A stretch of DNA of 64,000 nt from Gammaproteobacteria bacterium (GCA_028284465.1 JANQRR010000047.1:1-64000), one strand, 5' to 3'. Positions 26,092 to 35,771 are shown, counted from the stretch's first letter. The notes: generated by a model from the sequence alone, not told the origin. A program made the numbers and translations.

Positions 26092-27059
26092 GGTTTTAAT
26101 TCCTTGTGTTTACCAGTGAGTGTTTGTAAAAATTTTACAATCAATTCAACGTCTTTTTTCGGCAAAGTACGACCTAATTGATATTTAGCCATGATGTTAA
26201 CAGCATCAGTGAGGGTTTTTGCTGAGCCATCATGAAAATAGGGAGCAGTTATCGCAACATTACGCAAACTTGGTACTTTAAAAACAAAACGATCTTGCTT
26301 GCGACCAGTTACATTATAACGACCATAGTCTGCTTGCGTTACATTACCACGGTCTTCAAAATAATTGCCAAAGACTCCAAATGTTTGGAACATATTACCA
26401 CCGATATTAATTCCTTGATGGCAAGCAATACAACCATAGGATTTAAATAACTGGTAGCCTTTTAATTCATCGGGCGTGAGTGCGTTTTTGTCGCCTAATA
26501 GATAACGATCAAAACGAGAATTAGGTGTGATCAAAGAACGCTCGTAGGTGGCAATAGCGTTTTTAATATTAGTTGGGTTAATGGGCTCATTGTAGATTTC
26601 CTTAAATAAACGCACATATTTAGGGTCTTTTTTTAGCTTGCCAACAATCTCAGGCCAGCTTGAATCCATTTCAATCGGTTTATGAGTGGGGCCATCAACT
26701 TGATCTTCTAGCGCATTAGCTCGCCCATCCCAGAATTGCGCAATATTGTAATCAGCATTATAAACTGTTGGCGCATTAACTTCGCCAATTCTGTTTTTAA
26801 CGCCAAGTGATTTTGCGCGATTATCAACGCCACCTTTACTAATAATGTGGCAACTTGCACAACTTACGGTGTTATCTTTAGAAAAACGTTTGTCATGAAA
26901 TAACATTCTGCCTAAATCGACTTTCGCTTTGTCGAGTTTAATCGATTGTGGTAGTGGGGTGATCGGTTCTTGTGGTCTTGTTTGTTGCTGAGCCCATAAA
27001 GCAGTGCATAAAATTAACCATAATGAAAATATTAGCAACAAGCCAAGATGCTTTTTCAT
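26088..27059 (-). CDS. Di-heme cytochrome c peroxidase (CcpA/MauG family)
   Basis: Periplasmic peroxidase that reduces hydrogen peroxide with electrons from cytochrome c. The start at 27059 gives 323 residues with a good ribosome site (AAAGGA, 8-base spacing) and a signal peptide (KKHLGLLLIFSLWLILCTALWA). The open frame extends 17 codons further, but those codons lie in a dispersed repeat. Two heme motifs are visible: CASCH and CIACH, with YFHDGSAKTLTDAVNIMAKYQLG in the C-terminal half. It is the first gene of an operon with the two DAHL-like kinases, coupled by an ATGA overlap. Confidence 0.94.
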   Translation of the reverse strand: MKKHLGLLLIFSLWLILCTALWAQQQTRPQEPITPLPQSIKLDKAKVDLGRMLFHDKRFSKDNTVSCASCHIISKGGVDNRAKSLGVKNRIGEVNAPTVYNADYNIAQFWDGRANALEDQVDGPTHKPIEMDSSWPEIVGKLKKDPKYVRLFKEIYNEPINPTNIKNAIATYERSLITPNSRFDRYLLGDKNALTPDELKGYQLFKSYGCIACHQGINIGGNMFQTFGVFGNYFEDRGNVTQADYGRYNVTGRKQDRFVFKVPSLRNVAITAPYFHDGSAKTLTDAVNIMAKYQLGRTLPKKDVELIVKFLQTLTGKHKELKP

Positions 27060-27079
27060 CACTGAAATCCTTTTCTCAT

Positions 27080-27171
27080 CGTCATTGCGAGGAGCTTGGC
27101 TCCGAAGCAATCCAAGAAAATTTCTAGTTTAAGATCCTGGATTGCTTCGGAGCCAAGCTCCTCGCAATGAC
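27080..27171. repeat. Family A palindromic repeat, copy 5 (complete)
   Basis: Left arm 27080-27114 with core GGAGCTTGGCTCC, right arm about 27138-27171 with the complementary core GGAGCCAAGCTCC. It lies just upstream of the peroxidase gene and downstream of cydP, so the hairpin would form in the intergenic RNA of a minus-strand transcript. Confidence 0.92.
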
Positions 27172-27196
27172 AGCATATAAACTTAAAATTCAATCA

Positions 27197-27418
27197 TTAC
27201 GAATATAGTTTATTAGATGATACCTGCTCTGACTGTAGATTGCCATACAGCAAGTGTTGCGCCATAGATTGATCAATATATTGTTTAGAAAAAGGATGAG
27301 AAAACCAAAGTGCCCAAATTAAAGTAATAGCAAGTACTTTAACACAGAGTATAGCGGCAAGCTCAATGCCAAGCAGGCGGCACTTTCGTTTGGTTTGCGT
27401 TGCGGTATTCATGAGCAA
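27197..27418 (-). CDS. cydP: Cytochrome oxidase small subunit-like protein CydP
   Basis: A 73-residue single-pass membrane protein. After a basic N-terminus (TQTKRKCRL) there is one hydrophobic helix (IELAAILCVKVLAITLIWAL), then an Ser/His/Pro segment and a conserved-looking MAQHLLYG. This layout (xELAxxLxVKxxxLxxLWxxxF then VAQHLL) fits the CydP family, a putative small subunit of cytochrome oxidase. No cydAB is nearby; the neighbour downstream is a cytochrome c peroxidase. A second ATG two codons in is possible. Confidence 0.65.
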   Translation of the reverse strand: MLMNTATQTKRKCRLLGIELAAILCVKVLAITLIWALWFSHPFSKQYIDQSMAQHLLYGNLQSEQVSSNKLYS

Positions 27419-27504
27419 ATGGTAAACTATTGTTTATTAAAAGGCAATAAACGTATTAAAATCAAACAAATTTACAATTATAAAGCACATAAGAGCAATA
27501 TAAC

Positions 27505-28422
27505 ATGCAGATAGCAAACATTTTAAATAAACACCCCTCGGTCATTCATGCAAATGACATGCAAGAACTATGTACGCCTTTAAAACAGCTTGGGATCACT
27601 TATTTCGGTCACGCCCGGATTGATGAGGCTGGTGGGCTTACTACTAATTGCAATGATCCAAAATTTTTCAGTCATTATTATCAGCAAGCATTTTATCAAT
27701 ATGACCTGCATTTGGCTGATCAAATAGACAATGCCCGTTACTTTTTATGGGATTTAGTTGAGCGTTATGGTGCGACTGAAACCTTGTATCAAACCGGCAT
27801 TGAATTTGGTTTAAGTCATACGTTCACTATTATTGAAAACATTGGCAAAGTTCAAAACTATTATCATTTTGCAACTAAGCCTGGGCATGATTACATGAAT
27901 GAATTTTATTTACAGCATGTTGATCTGCTTGAGAAATTTGTTGCTTATTTTAAAGATGCTTTATTAGAAAATGGAACCTTAAATCAAGCTTACCAAGAAG
28001 CTCATAAGGTCAATGTTAAAATTAATCATGGTGGTTATTTAATTAAGAATAGTTTTGGTAAGTTTGTTAAACAACATGATATTATTCGATTCTTGAATAA
28101 TATTGATGAGCGTAAGCAAAAGTTTGAATATCAAAAACCAGTCATCAACTTAAATACTAATGAAATTTATTGTGCTTATTATTTATTGTTAGGCAAAACA
28201 GCGATAGAAATCGCTCAAATATTAAAAGTATCATCAGTAGTCGTAGCAAACTGTATTAAACGTTTAAAGCAGTATTATAATGTAGACAGTGATCTTAAAT
28301 TAATCGGCGCTATTTTATCATCAAACGTGCTTGCTAACTCAAAGTTATTTTCATTTGCGGAACTTAATGATATTACTGCTATTTTATTGAAACGTTTTCA
28401 TGATGATATCCAAAAAAGTTAA
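27505..28422 (+). CDS. LuxR-family transcriptional regulator
   Basis: 305 residues: an N-terminal sensor-like region (about 1-200) as in LuxR-type proteins with PAS-like ligand folds, and a C-terminal LuxR helix-turn-helix (about 213-262) with LNTNEIYCAYYLLLGKTAIE followed by IAQILKVSSVVVANCIKRLK. The last ~40 residues extend past the usual HTH end. No luxI homologue is in the window, so any ligand is unknown. It is divergent from cydP, with an 86-base spacer that must hold both promoters. Similar LuxR-type genes are common in Legionella and relatives. Confidence 0.8.
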   Translation: MQIANILNKHPSVIHANDMQELCTPLKQLGITYFGHARIDEAGGLTTNCNDPKFFSHYYQQAFYQYDLHLADQIDNARYFLWDLVERYGATETLYQTGIEFGLSHTFTIIENIGKVQNYYHFATKPGHDYMNEFYLQHVDLLEKFVAYFKDALLENGTLNQAYQEAHKVNVKINHGGYLIKNSFGKFVKQHDIIRFLNNIDERKQKFEYQKPVINLNTNEIYCAYYLLLGKTAIEIAQILKVSSVVVANCIKRLKQYYNVDSDLKLIGAILSSNVLANSKLFSFAELNDITAILLKRFHDDIQKS

Positions 28423-28432
28423 CAACAAAAAG

Positions 28433-30985
28433 CTACATTGGCATTGGCATAATCAAGTTATGATTCAATCTATCAGATATTTCTTCCAGGAGATCAGCTG
28501 TTTTTCCGATGTTTTTGCGGGTAAAACCATTACCTCGTAATCTTCGCTTGATAAACCCATCTATAGTTTCGGGATAAATATAACAAACATAAGGCAACGC
28601 TTTTCTTAAGTTTTTGCCAACCTTTGCTCTATAATAATCAATTTCACGGCCTGTTGGAGTACTTCTTCCTGTAGTGTCAACTTGCAAAATAGCATCGATT
28701 ATTCCTTCTCGTATTTCTTCTTCTGTAATTTCTTCTCCAGTTAATGACACGATATGTTTGACGAAATCAGGATCGTGAAAATATTGAGGATATGCTTGTG
28801 CTTCTGGTATAGCCATCGATGACCAACCGAGACCAGGGCGAATGGTTTTGCCGTACATTAGTATTGGAATTTTAGCACGTAATTTCATGGCTAAGGGAAT
28901 ACGAAAAATTAAATTAGCAAGCCCCATAGATGCATATTTTGGTTCTACACAAGCAAGTTGACCATAAAACAACTTGAAATCACCGCAATGTTGATGGTGA
29001 GATTTGATAATAGTATAAACCGCAAATGATGCCATCTCGTCATTTATAAAACACTGCTCTGTAAATGAATTGTTTTCAGCTTTAATTTCAGTGGGTAACA
29101 ATTTAGTATAATAGTCATCGAGTGTGATAGGGCCAGCGGGATCTTGTAACCGAAAAGTTTGATCAGCTAAAGCGCGAATTTGTTTTCTTTCATTCTCGGT
29201 AAGTTCCACAGTTCGTTTATGAACAGCCTTGATTATTTGGCCATCATCAGCACGTAATTTTGTTATCAAAGAAGAACCAGACGAAGATTGTTGTGTTAAT
29301 TTAGGTCGTCGTTGTTTGCTTGCATTTCTTTTTTCAATTTTTGCATTATGTTGCTGCATTAATTGAATAACAGTATCAGAATAATTAGAATCATATGGAC
29401 CTGAAGCAACATAATCATCTCGACAATCCAACAACCATTGCAGCATTGTGCAATCATTCGTTGTATTAGCATGAATAACAGCCCAATCAAATGGTGTTAG
29501 TCCACTATCATCTTGTTTCTCGTCTCGGCCATAGTGATAAAATTGTTTTAATAATTCAAGGTCATTGTTTTTTGCTGCTTCATGAACCAGTGTTGTATAT
29601 TTGTTAGGATCAGCGCGATGTTTTAATAGTATTTCAATGATTTCGGCGTTTGCCGCACACTGTAACAATCCAAAAGTGCTAGGGTAGCCTTCACGAATTT
29701 CGGTAGGTTCAGTAGCAGCGCCGCGTTGCAATAATTCAGCGAGTAATTCGGCGTGGCCTTCACCTGCAGCTAAATGAGCTGGAGTAAGTTGTAACGGATC
29801 GGGTAAATTAATTAAATCAGGATTTTGATTGAGTAGCTTAATGACTTTTGCCGTTTCTCCCATAATACACGCATGATGGATCTCATGCCGAGTAGGCGGT
29901 GGTTTTTTTTCTTCTTCTAATAAAGATCTTTTGTGAGATTCAGCATGTGGTTTATTAAGATTATAGATATTTTTATCTGACGCAATTTTTGCCCAGAGTT
30001 GCACATGCCTTTTAGTCCAGGAGCAACGGCTTGGAACTTTTTCTGCATATTTATACAATTCTAAAAATATGAGGTAATTCCCTAGAAATAACCCCATCCA
30101 TAATGGCATTTGATTATAGGCATCGCGGCGGAAAATGCTATCAGGATCTTGCTGTAAAATGTTTTTAACGCGCGGAAGATCACCGGCAATGATTGCACTA
30201 CCAAGTTCTGTGCGACCTTTTGGTATGTGTCTATGAAATCGACTTTCGTAGCGGCTTTGAAAAAGACCTGAACCTGGTGTTCGGTGATTGGTAAAAGGAT
30301 GGTAGTGGCCTTCAGGTATTGGTGGACAATTAAATATATCATGCCAATCAGGCAAGTTATTGTAAATATCGTCTTGTTTTGCAAGAGCGCGATAATCAAG
30401 TGATTGTGCTAATTCAAAAGCTTTACGGATATGGCTTTTTAACTTGTTTCCTAATGGTGATATTTTTTCATCGATAATAGCAAGAAAACGATTTAATGGT
30501 TCAGGGTTTTGAGGTGATACAACTACGCCACATCTAAAGCGTTGATCAGTTGCTTCAGGGTCACTATAGCTTAAATAGTCAATATCATTATTTTTTAAAA
30601 TTGATGTAACTTTTTCTTTAACACCTTGACGCGGAATGGCAATTACAGAAATAAGGCCATCTACACCTAGATGGATCCCACAGCCCATTTCGCCAATAGC
30701 GGCTTTTTTGTTAGGATTGTGACCCCACCAATTGCCTAAGGGAAGCAGAACTTTAGGATTGCGACCCCGCCAACTTTTTAAAGGAAGCATATCCTTGACC
30801 GCTTCCTCATAATTAACTGAAAATTGAGTGTAATGAGCAGTTACTCCGTCATGGCGCTGAATTCGTCGATGAGTAGAATAGATTTCCCAATCTGTTCGTC
30901 TGCCCAAAGGAATAGTGCAATAGCCTGGGCTTCTTGGTGAGAAAAAATTACATCTCGGTAAAAGAGTTGATGGACGAATTTTCAT
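28433..30985 (-). CDS. Ankyrin-repeat protein with GNAT-like C-terminal region (effector candidate)
   Basis: An 850-residue protein with no signal peptide. The N-terminal ~230 residues are unrecognised. Ankyrin repeats span about 255-540 (clear units: EIHHACIMGETAKVIKLL, LTPAHLAAGEGHAELLAELL, TLVHEAAKNNDLELLKQF, LTPFDWAVIHANT). After a linker, the region from about 595 has an acetyltransferase-like segment LACVEPKYASMGLANLIFRI that resembles GNAT motif A. Ankyrin proteins of this size in Legionellales are often type IV secretion effectors, but no secretion signal can be proved here. The fold of the C-terminal part is inference. Confidence 0.75.
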   Translation of the reverse strand: MKIRPSTLLPRCNFFSPRSPGYCTIPLGRRTDWEIYSTHRRIQRHDGVTAHYTQFSVNYEEAVKDMLPLKSWRGRNPKVLLPLGNWWGHNPNKKAAIGEMGCGIHLGVDGLISVIAIPRQGVKEKVTSILKNNDIDYLSYSDPEATDQRFRCGVVVSPQNPEPLNRFLAIIDEKISPLGNKLKSHIRKAFELAQSLDYRALAKQDDIYNNLPDWHDIFNCPPIPEGHYHPFTNHRTPGSGLFQSRYESRFHRHIPKGRTELGSAIIAGDLPRVKNILQQDPDSIFRRDAYNQMPLWMGLFLGNYLIFLELYKYAEKVPSRCSWTKRHVQLWAKIASDKNIYNLNKPHAESHKRSLLEEEKKPPPTRHEIHHACIMGETAKVIKLLNQNPDLINLPDPLQLTPAHLAAGEGHAELLAELLQRGAATEPTEIREGYPSTFGLLQCAANAEIIEILLKHRADPNKYTTLVHEAAKNNDLELLKQFYHYGRDEKQDDSGLTPFDWAVIHANTTNDCTMLQWLLDCRDDYVASGPYDSNYSDTVIQLMQQHNAKIEKRNASKQRRPKLTQQSSSGSSLITKLRADDGQIIKAVHKRTVELTENERKQIRALADQTFRLQDPAGPITLDDYYTKLLPTEIKAENNSFTEQCFINDEMASFAVYTIIKSHHQHCGDFKLFYGQLACVEPKYASMGLANLIFRIPLAMKLRAKIPILMYGKTIRPGLGWSSMAIPEAQAYPQYFHDPDFVKHIVSLTGEEITEEEIREGIIDAILQVDTTGRSTPTGREIDYYRAKVGKNLRKALPYVCYIYPETIDGFIKRRLRGNGFTRKNIGKTADLLEEISDRLNHNLIMPMPM

Positions 30986-31008
30986 AATGAGGCAATTTTA
31001 GCAGATTT

Positions 31009-34000
31009 TTATGCAGTTGCAACATTTTTGTGCTGATGCTTGGCAGCGATGAAGCAATACATCGTCGGTACGACAAATAAGGTAAAGCAAGTGCCGATCG
31101 TCATACCGACAGTGATCACTAAACCAATATCAAACCGTGATACCGCGCCAGCACCAGTGGCAAACAATAATGGTGCTACCCCCATCACCATGGCTGCAGT
31201 GGTCATGAGAATAGGACGCAAGCGTAAAGCGGCAGATTTTTCAATCGCTTCACGTATGCTCAAACCTTCCTGTTGTTGTAATTGATTGGCAAATTGCACC
31301 ATCAAAATACCATGTTTGCTGATCAAGCCAATTAAAGTCACTAAACCGATCTCGGTGTAAATATTTAGCGTAGCAAAGCCGAGGTTCAAGGGAATTAATG
31401 CACCGCAGATTGACATGGGTACGCTAATTAAGATGATCAACGGATCACGATAACTTTCAAATTGTGCTGCTAACACTAGAAAGATAATTAAAATCGCGAA
31501 AAAGAAAGTGTAAATTAAGGCGGCGCCTTCTTGAATAAACTGGCGCGATTCACCGGCATAATCATAACTCATGCCTTTAGGTAATAGTTTTTGTGCTTCT
31601 TGTTGCAGAAAACGCAAACCTTGCGACACCGTTTTGTCTTTACTCATCGTGCCTTGCAAGGTTGCAGAATTTAATTGTTGGAATTGTGCTAGGGTGTTAG
31701 GTTCAACTTTGGTGCTTAAAGTGACAATGCTCGATAGCGGCACCATTTGGCCGCCAGTAGCGGGTAAGTAATATTGATTAATGCGGTGAGGATTAAAGCG
31801 ATCGCTACGAAATACTTGCGGGATCACTTGATAACTGCGATCAAACATACTAAACCAATTCACATAATTTTCACCGAGCAATGCTGCCAACGAAGAACCA
31901 ATGTTTGCCATATTAATACCAATAGCACGTGCTTTATTACGATTAATACTGATATTTAATTCAGGCCGATTATATTTTAGCGTTGAATCAATGAAAGTGA
32001 ATAAGCCACTATCAAGCGCATCAAGACGAATTTTTTCTGCAATTTCATATAAAGCTTGAAAACCAGTGGTGGTAGTGATCACAAATTGGATCGGTGGGCC
32101 GCTGCTGCTGCCAGGTAATGGTGCGGGTTGTTGTACGTAGATCTGCAAACCAGCAACACTGTTAATTTTACGTTGTAACAATGGAAATAATGCTTGTTGC
32201 GTACGTTTACGTTCATCCCATGGTTTTAATATCATGGCAGAAAAAGCTTGATTAACACCGTTGCTACCGTTAACACTAAACGAATCTTGTTTTTCATCAA
32301 ATGAATTAAATATAGGGTAAAAAGAATTAGTGAAAGCTTGCATGTAATCAATGTTGGCGTATTGTGGTGCAGTAGAAAATAAAAATAAACTACCTTGATC
32401 TTCGATTGGCGCTAACTCTGAAGGGATTGTAACAAATAGAAATACACAACTGATCAAAATCACCGTGGCGAATACTCCCATCACCGGTCTATAATCTAGT
32501 ACCTGATGCAACGCATATTGATACACAGTTTTTAATTTCGCAAATGCTTGATCAACGCGTTTCACAAACGGTTTTTCTGAAATATCTTTAGATAAAATTT
32601 TGGCACACATCATCGGTGACAGGGTTAGCGCAATAACCCCTGATAACACCACGGCCGCGGCTAAGGTAAAAGCGAATTCTTTAAATAAAGAACCAGTTAA
32701 ACCGCCGAGCAAACCAATAGGTGCATATACTGCAGCAAGTGTGATCGTCATGGAGATGATCGGTGAAGCAATTTCACGTGCACCAACCAACGCTGCTTGC
32801 AGCGGTGCTAAACCTTCTTCAATATGCCGGTAGATATTTTCAACCACTACGATAGCATCGTCTACCACTAAGCCAATCGCTAATACCATCGCGAGTAAGG
32901 TTAATAGATTAAGCGAATAACCTAACAATAACATTAAAAAACATACGCCGATTAAAGATAATGGAATAGTGATCATGGGGATCAACACCGTGCGAAATGC
33001 ACCTAAGAATAAAAAGATCACTACAATCACAATAATTGCTGCTTCAAAAATCGTTGCAATCACTTCGTGGATCGATGCACGAATATATTTCGTGCTGTCG
33101 TAAACAATTTTTGCTTTTAAGGTCGGCGGAAATTCACGTTGTAATTGTGGAAACATTTCTCGGACTTTAGAGATCACTGCAAGCGGATTCGCCGATGGTG
33201 TCGCTTGAATACCGATAAATACGGCTGTTTTACCATTAAACGACACTGATGTATCATAATTTTGCGCGCCTAATTTGGCAATGCCAATATCTTTGATCCG
33301 AATTAAGGTAGTGCCATCTTGTTTCACCACGATTTTATTAAATTGTTCAGCATTATGGAGATCTGTGCTAGCTTGAACATTAAATAAAACAAACTTACCT
33401 TTAGTTTGCCCAGCAGCTGCTTGATAATTATTGGCACGCAGTGCTTGCACGACATCATCAGGTGAAACATGTAACGCTGCCATGCGTGTGGTGTTCAACC
33501 AGATCCGCATTGCAAAAATACTGCCACCGAGAATTTGAGCTTGGGCAACGCCACTAATGGTTTCAATTTGTGGCACCACTACCCGGGTTAAATAATCGGT
33601 AATTTGTTCCGGCGTCATTTGATCACTAAAATATGCCATATACATAAGATCAATTTGATCGCCAGTTTGTTTATCAATCACCGGATCATTAATATCGCGA
33701 GGCAATTGACTACGCACGGCAGATACTTTGCCAGTAATATCCGTTAGTGCTGCATTAGGGTCATAATTTAATTTGATGTAACAATTGATAGTGCTAGTAT
33801 TTTCAGTGCTTGCTGCAGTCATATAATCAATACCATCAGCGCCAGCAATCGATTGTTCTAACGGCGTGGTGACAAACCCTTGCATAAGTTCAGCACTAGC
33901 GCCTGGATAAGTCGTCGTCACCGAGATCATGGTATTTTCCATTTTAGGATATTGACGAATTTGTAAGGTGAAGATAGAACGTAAGCCAAGCACTAAAATC

Positions 34001-34059
34001 AAAATGCTAATCACACTGGCTAAAACGGGGCGGCGGATAAAAAGATCAGTAAATGACAT
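31009..34059 (-). CDS. RND multidrug efflux transporter, inner-membrane permease
   Basis: Proton-driven trimeric drug pump of 1016 residues. It begins FTDLFIRRPVLASVISIL and has twelve predicted helices and two large periplasmic loops. The proton-relay aspartates are D400 and D401 in GLVVDDAIVVVENIY. The C-terminal half has VLAAQFESYRDPLIILISVP and GLISKHGILMVQFANQL. It belongs to the HAE1 (AcrB/MexB-like) family, nearest in style to MexI/MexW-type members. The adaptor gene lies 3 bases upstream in the same operon; no TolC-type gene is adjacent. Substrates cannot be predicted. Confidence 0.95.
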   Translation of the reverse strand: MSFTDLFIRRPVLASVISILILVLGLRSIFTLQIRQYPKMENTMISVTTTYPGASAELMQGFVTTPLEQSIAGADGIDYMTAASTENTSTINCYIKLNYDPNAALTDITGKVSAVRSQLPRDINDPVIDKQTGDQIDLMYMAYFSDQMTPEQITDYLTRVVVPQIETISGVAQAQILGGSIFAMRIWLNTTRMAALHVSPDDVVQALRANNYQAAAGQTKGKFVLFNVQASTDLHNAEQFNKIVVKQDGTTLIRIKDIGIAKLGAQNYDTSVSFNGKTAVFIGIQATPSANPLAVISKVREMFPQLQREFPPTLKAKIVYDSTKYIRASIHEVIATIFEAAIIVIVVIFLFLGAFRTVLIPMITIPLSLIGVCFLMLLLGYSLNLLTLLAMVLAIGLVVDDAIVVVENIYRHIEEGLAPLQAALVGAREIASPIISMTITLAAVYAPIGLLGGLTGSLFKEFAFTLAAAVVLSGVIALTLSPMMCAKILSKDISEKPFVKRVDQAFAKLKTVYQYALHQVLDYRPVMGVFATVILISCVFLFVTIPSELAPIEDQGSLFLFSTAPQYANIDYMQAFTNSFYPIFNSFDEKQDSFSVNGSNGVNQAFSAMILKPWDERKRTQQALFPLLQRKINSVAGLQIYVQQPAPLPGSSSGPPIQFVITTTTGFQALYEIAEKIRLDALDSGLFTFIDSTLKYNRPELNISINRNKARAIGINMANIGSSLAALLGENYVNWFSMFDRSYQVIPQVFRSDRFNPHRINQYYLPATGGQMVPLSSIVTLSTKVEPNTLAQFQQLNSATLQGTMSKDKTVSQGLRFLQQEAQKLLPKGMSYDYAGESRQFIQEGAALIYTFFFAILIIFLVLAAQFESYRDPLIILISVPMSICGALIPLNLGFATLNIYTEIGLVTLIGLISKHGILMVQFANQLQQQEGLSIREAIEKSAALRLRPILMTTAAMVMGVAPLLFATGAGAVSRFDIGLVITVGMTIGTCFTLFVVPTMYCFIAAKHQHKNVATA

Positions 34060-34062
34060 GCA

Positions 34063-35256
34063 TTACATCTCCACCGTATTATTGATCACCACCCGCGTGT
34101 TATTTTTCAATTTTAATTGACCTGAAGTTACTACTAAATCGCCAGCTTTGATCCCTTTAGCAATTGCAGCTACGGTACCACGGCGCTCACTCACGGTAAC
34201 AAATTGACGCACGACATAATAATCTTTATGTGATGGCAATGGTGAAGCGCTTAATTTTTTGGAAATCGACGCAGTGATCTTAGCAAATAAACGCGAGAAA
34301 AACCCTGCTTCTTTGTCAGCAGTTTTTTCTGGATGTTTACTCGAATAAGGTTTGATCACGTAGATGGAATCACCATATAAACTATAATCTACTGCTGTTT
34401 GCGGTACGGTGATCACATTGTCTAATTGCGGGCGGATCACATGCACATCAGCAAACATACCAGGTAATAATAATAATTTATCATTAGGAATAGTTGCTTG
34501 TACGTTAATAGAACGCGTTTGCTGCGTCACTTTAGAATTGATAGCATTAATTTTTCCTTTGAAGATCATGCCAGGGTAGGTATCTACCATAACATCAACT
34601 TCTTGTTTGACAGAGAGATTTTTAAATTCTTGTTCTGGCAAAGAAAAATTAACGTACAAAGGATTTAGCGCTTGCAGCGAAACAATAGGATCACCCGGTG
34701 ACATGTAGCTGCCAAGATTAATTAAGCGAATGCCAAGTTTACCAGTAAACGGGGCAGTGATATTTTTTTGCGCCAGTTGTGCTTGAACTTTTTGCACGTT
34801 AGCTTGTGCTTCTTGCAATTTAGCAGCAGTAACGTCGGCAGCTGATTTTGATACCGCATTACGCTGCGCTAAAATTTGGTTACGAGTATTATTGATTTCT
34901 GCTAACTTTAAATTAGCCAAACCATTATTGAGTTCAGCTTCGAGCACACTAGTGTCAAGGTGAACCAATAAAGCACCTTTTTGCACGACTTGGCCAGAAT
35001 CAAACGTTATTTTAGTAACTGTGCCAGAGACTTCAGAAGTGATTTCAACACCGTTAATCGCAATAATGGAACCGGTTGCAGGGATAAAAGGGTGCCAAGT
35101 TTTAGCAATTGCCTTAGATGCCGATACCGCCACTGGCGGCGGCACATAATTCGCTCGCACGTAATTATCAACAACTTTTCTAATGCCCCACCAACCAAAA
35201 ATAGCGCCAAAGAAAACCACTAAACCGATGATCATGAGCGTCATTTTTTTGGTCAT
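34063..35256 (-). CDS. RND efflux periplasmic adaptor (membrane fusion protein)
   Basis: Links the RND pump to an outer-membrane channel. The ATG at 35256 has AAGGA 6 bases upstream and starts MTKKMTLMIIGLVVFFGAIF, an uncleaved membrane anchor; an ATG five codons earlier is less likely. The 397 residues contain a lipoyl-like domain (VEITSEVSGTVTKITFDSGQ), a helical hairpin (about 115-165), the second lipoyl half (ITAPFTGKLGIRLINLGSYM) and beta-barrel domains. A Lys/Ser-rich insertion (about 310-345) is unusual. It forms an operon with the permease. Confidence 0.94.
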   Translation of the reverse strand: MTKKMTLMIIGLVVFFGAIFGWWGIRKVVDNYVRANYVPPPVAVSASKAIAKTWHPFIPATGSIIAINGVEITSEVSGTVTKITFDSGQVVQKGALLVHLDTSVLEAELNNGLANLKLAEINNTRNQILAQRNAVSKSAADVTAAKLQEAQANVQKVQAQLAQKNITAPFTGKLGIRLINLGSYMSPGDPIVSLQALNPLYVNFSLPEQEFKNLSVKQEVDVMVDTYPGMIFKGKINAINSKVTQQTRSINVQATIPNDKLLLLPGMFADVHVIRPQLDNVITVPQTAVDYSLYGDSIYVIKPYSSKHPEKTADKEAGFFSRLFAKITASISKKLSASPLPSHKDYYVVRQFVTVSERRGTVAAIAKGIKAGDLVVTSGQLKLKNNTRVVINNTVEM

Positions 35257-35374
35257 GGGCGTTCCTTGCAATTAAGATGTTGTTTTAATGTTACAATCTT
35301 AAAATAAGTCTTGGGTAATGGGAAGTAGATAGTTTTTAATCAAGCATTGAAATTAATTGTAAACGGTTGTGATT

Positions 35375-35770
35375 ATGACAGACAAAATCCGCAAAACGCA
35401 GGCACAGTGGCAGCAACAATTAACCAGCCAGCAATTTCAAGTTTGTCGTCAGCGTGGCACAGAGCGGCCATTTACAGGTGAGTATTGGAATTGTAAAAAA
35501 TCGGGCATTTATACTTGTGTTTGTTGTGGTGCTGAATTATTTAAGTCAACTGATAAATATGATTCGGGATCAGGCTGGCCGAGCTTTATCCAAGCTATCA
35601 ATGAATCGGCAATTGAATTGCGCGCGGATAATAGTTTAGGCATGAAGCGAGTGGAAGTGGTTTGCGCGCGTTGTGATGCACATTTAGGCCATGTGTTTGA
35701 TGATGGTCCACAACCGACCGGGTTACGGTTTTGTATTAATTCTGTGGCTTTGCAGTTAAAATCAAGCTAG
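35375..35770 (+). CDS. msrB: Peptide-methionine (R)-S-oxide reductase MsrB
   Basis: Reduces methionine-R-sulfoxide in oxidised proteins. 131 residues from the ATG at 35375; an in-frame GTG two codons upstream is less likely. Zinc ligands are in CVCCGAELF and CARCDAHLGH. Also visible are YDSGSGWPSF, HLGHVFDDGPQPTGLRFC and the catalytic Cys in RFCINSVAL. The gene is divergent from the RND operon and has no signal peptide, so the enzyme is cytosolic. Confidence 0.97.
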   Translation: MTDKIRKTQAQWQQQLTSQQFQVCRQRGTERPFTGEYWNCKKSGIYTCVCCGAELFKSTDKYDSGSGWPSFIQAINESAIELRADNSLGMKRVEVVCARCDAHLGHVFDDGPQPTGLRFCINSVALQLKSS

Positions 35771-35771
35771 A

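Noticed and set aside
27060-27110. Seventeen extra N-terminal codons of the cytochrome c peroxidase frame
   Set aside because: They are encoded by repeat A and the leader, there is no ribosome site before them, and a good site plus signal peptide mark the ATG at 27059.
27505-28422. A complete quorum-sensing circuit
   Set aside because: Only the LuxR-type regulator is present; no LuxI-type synthase or lux-box pair was seen in the window.
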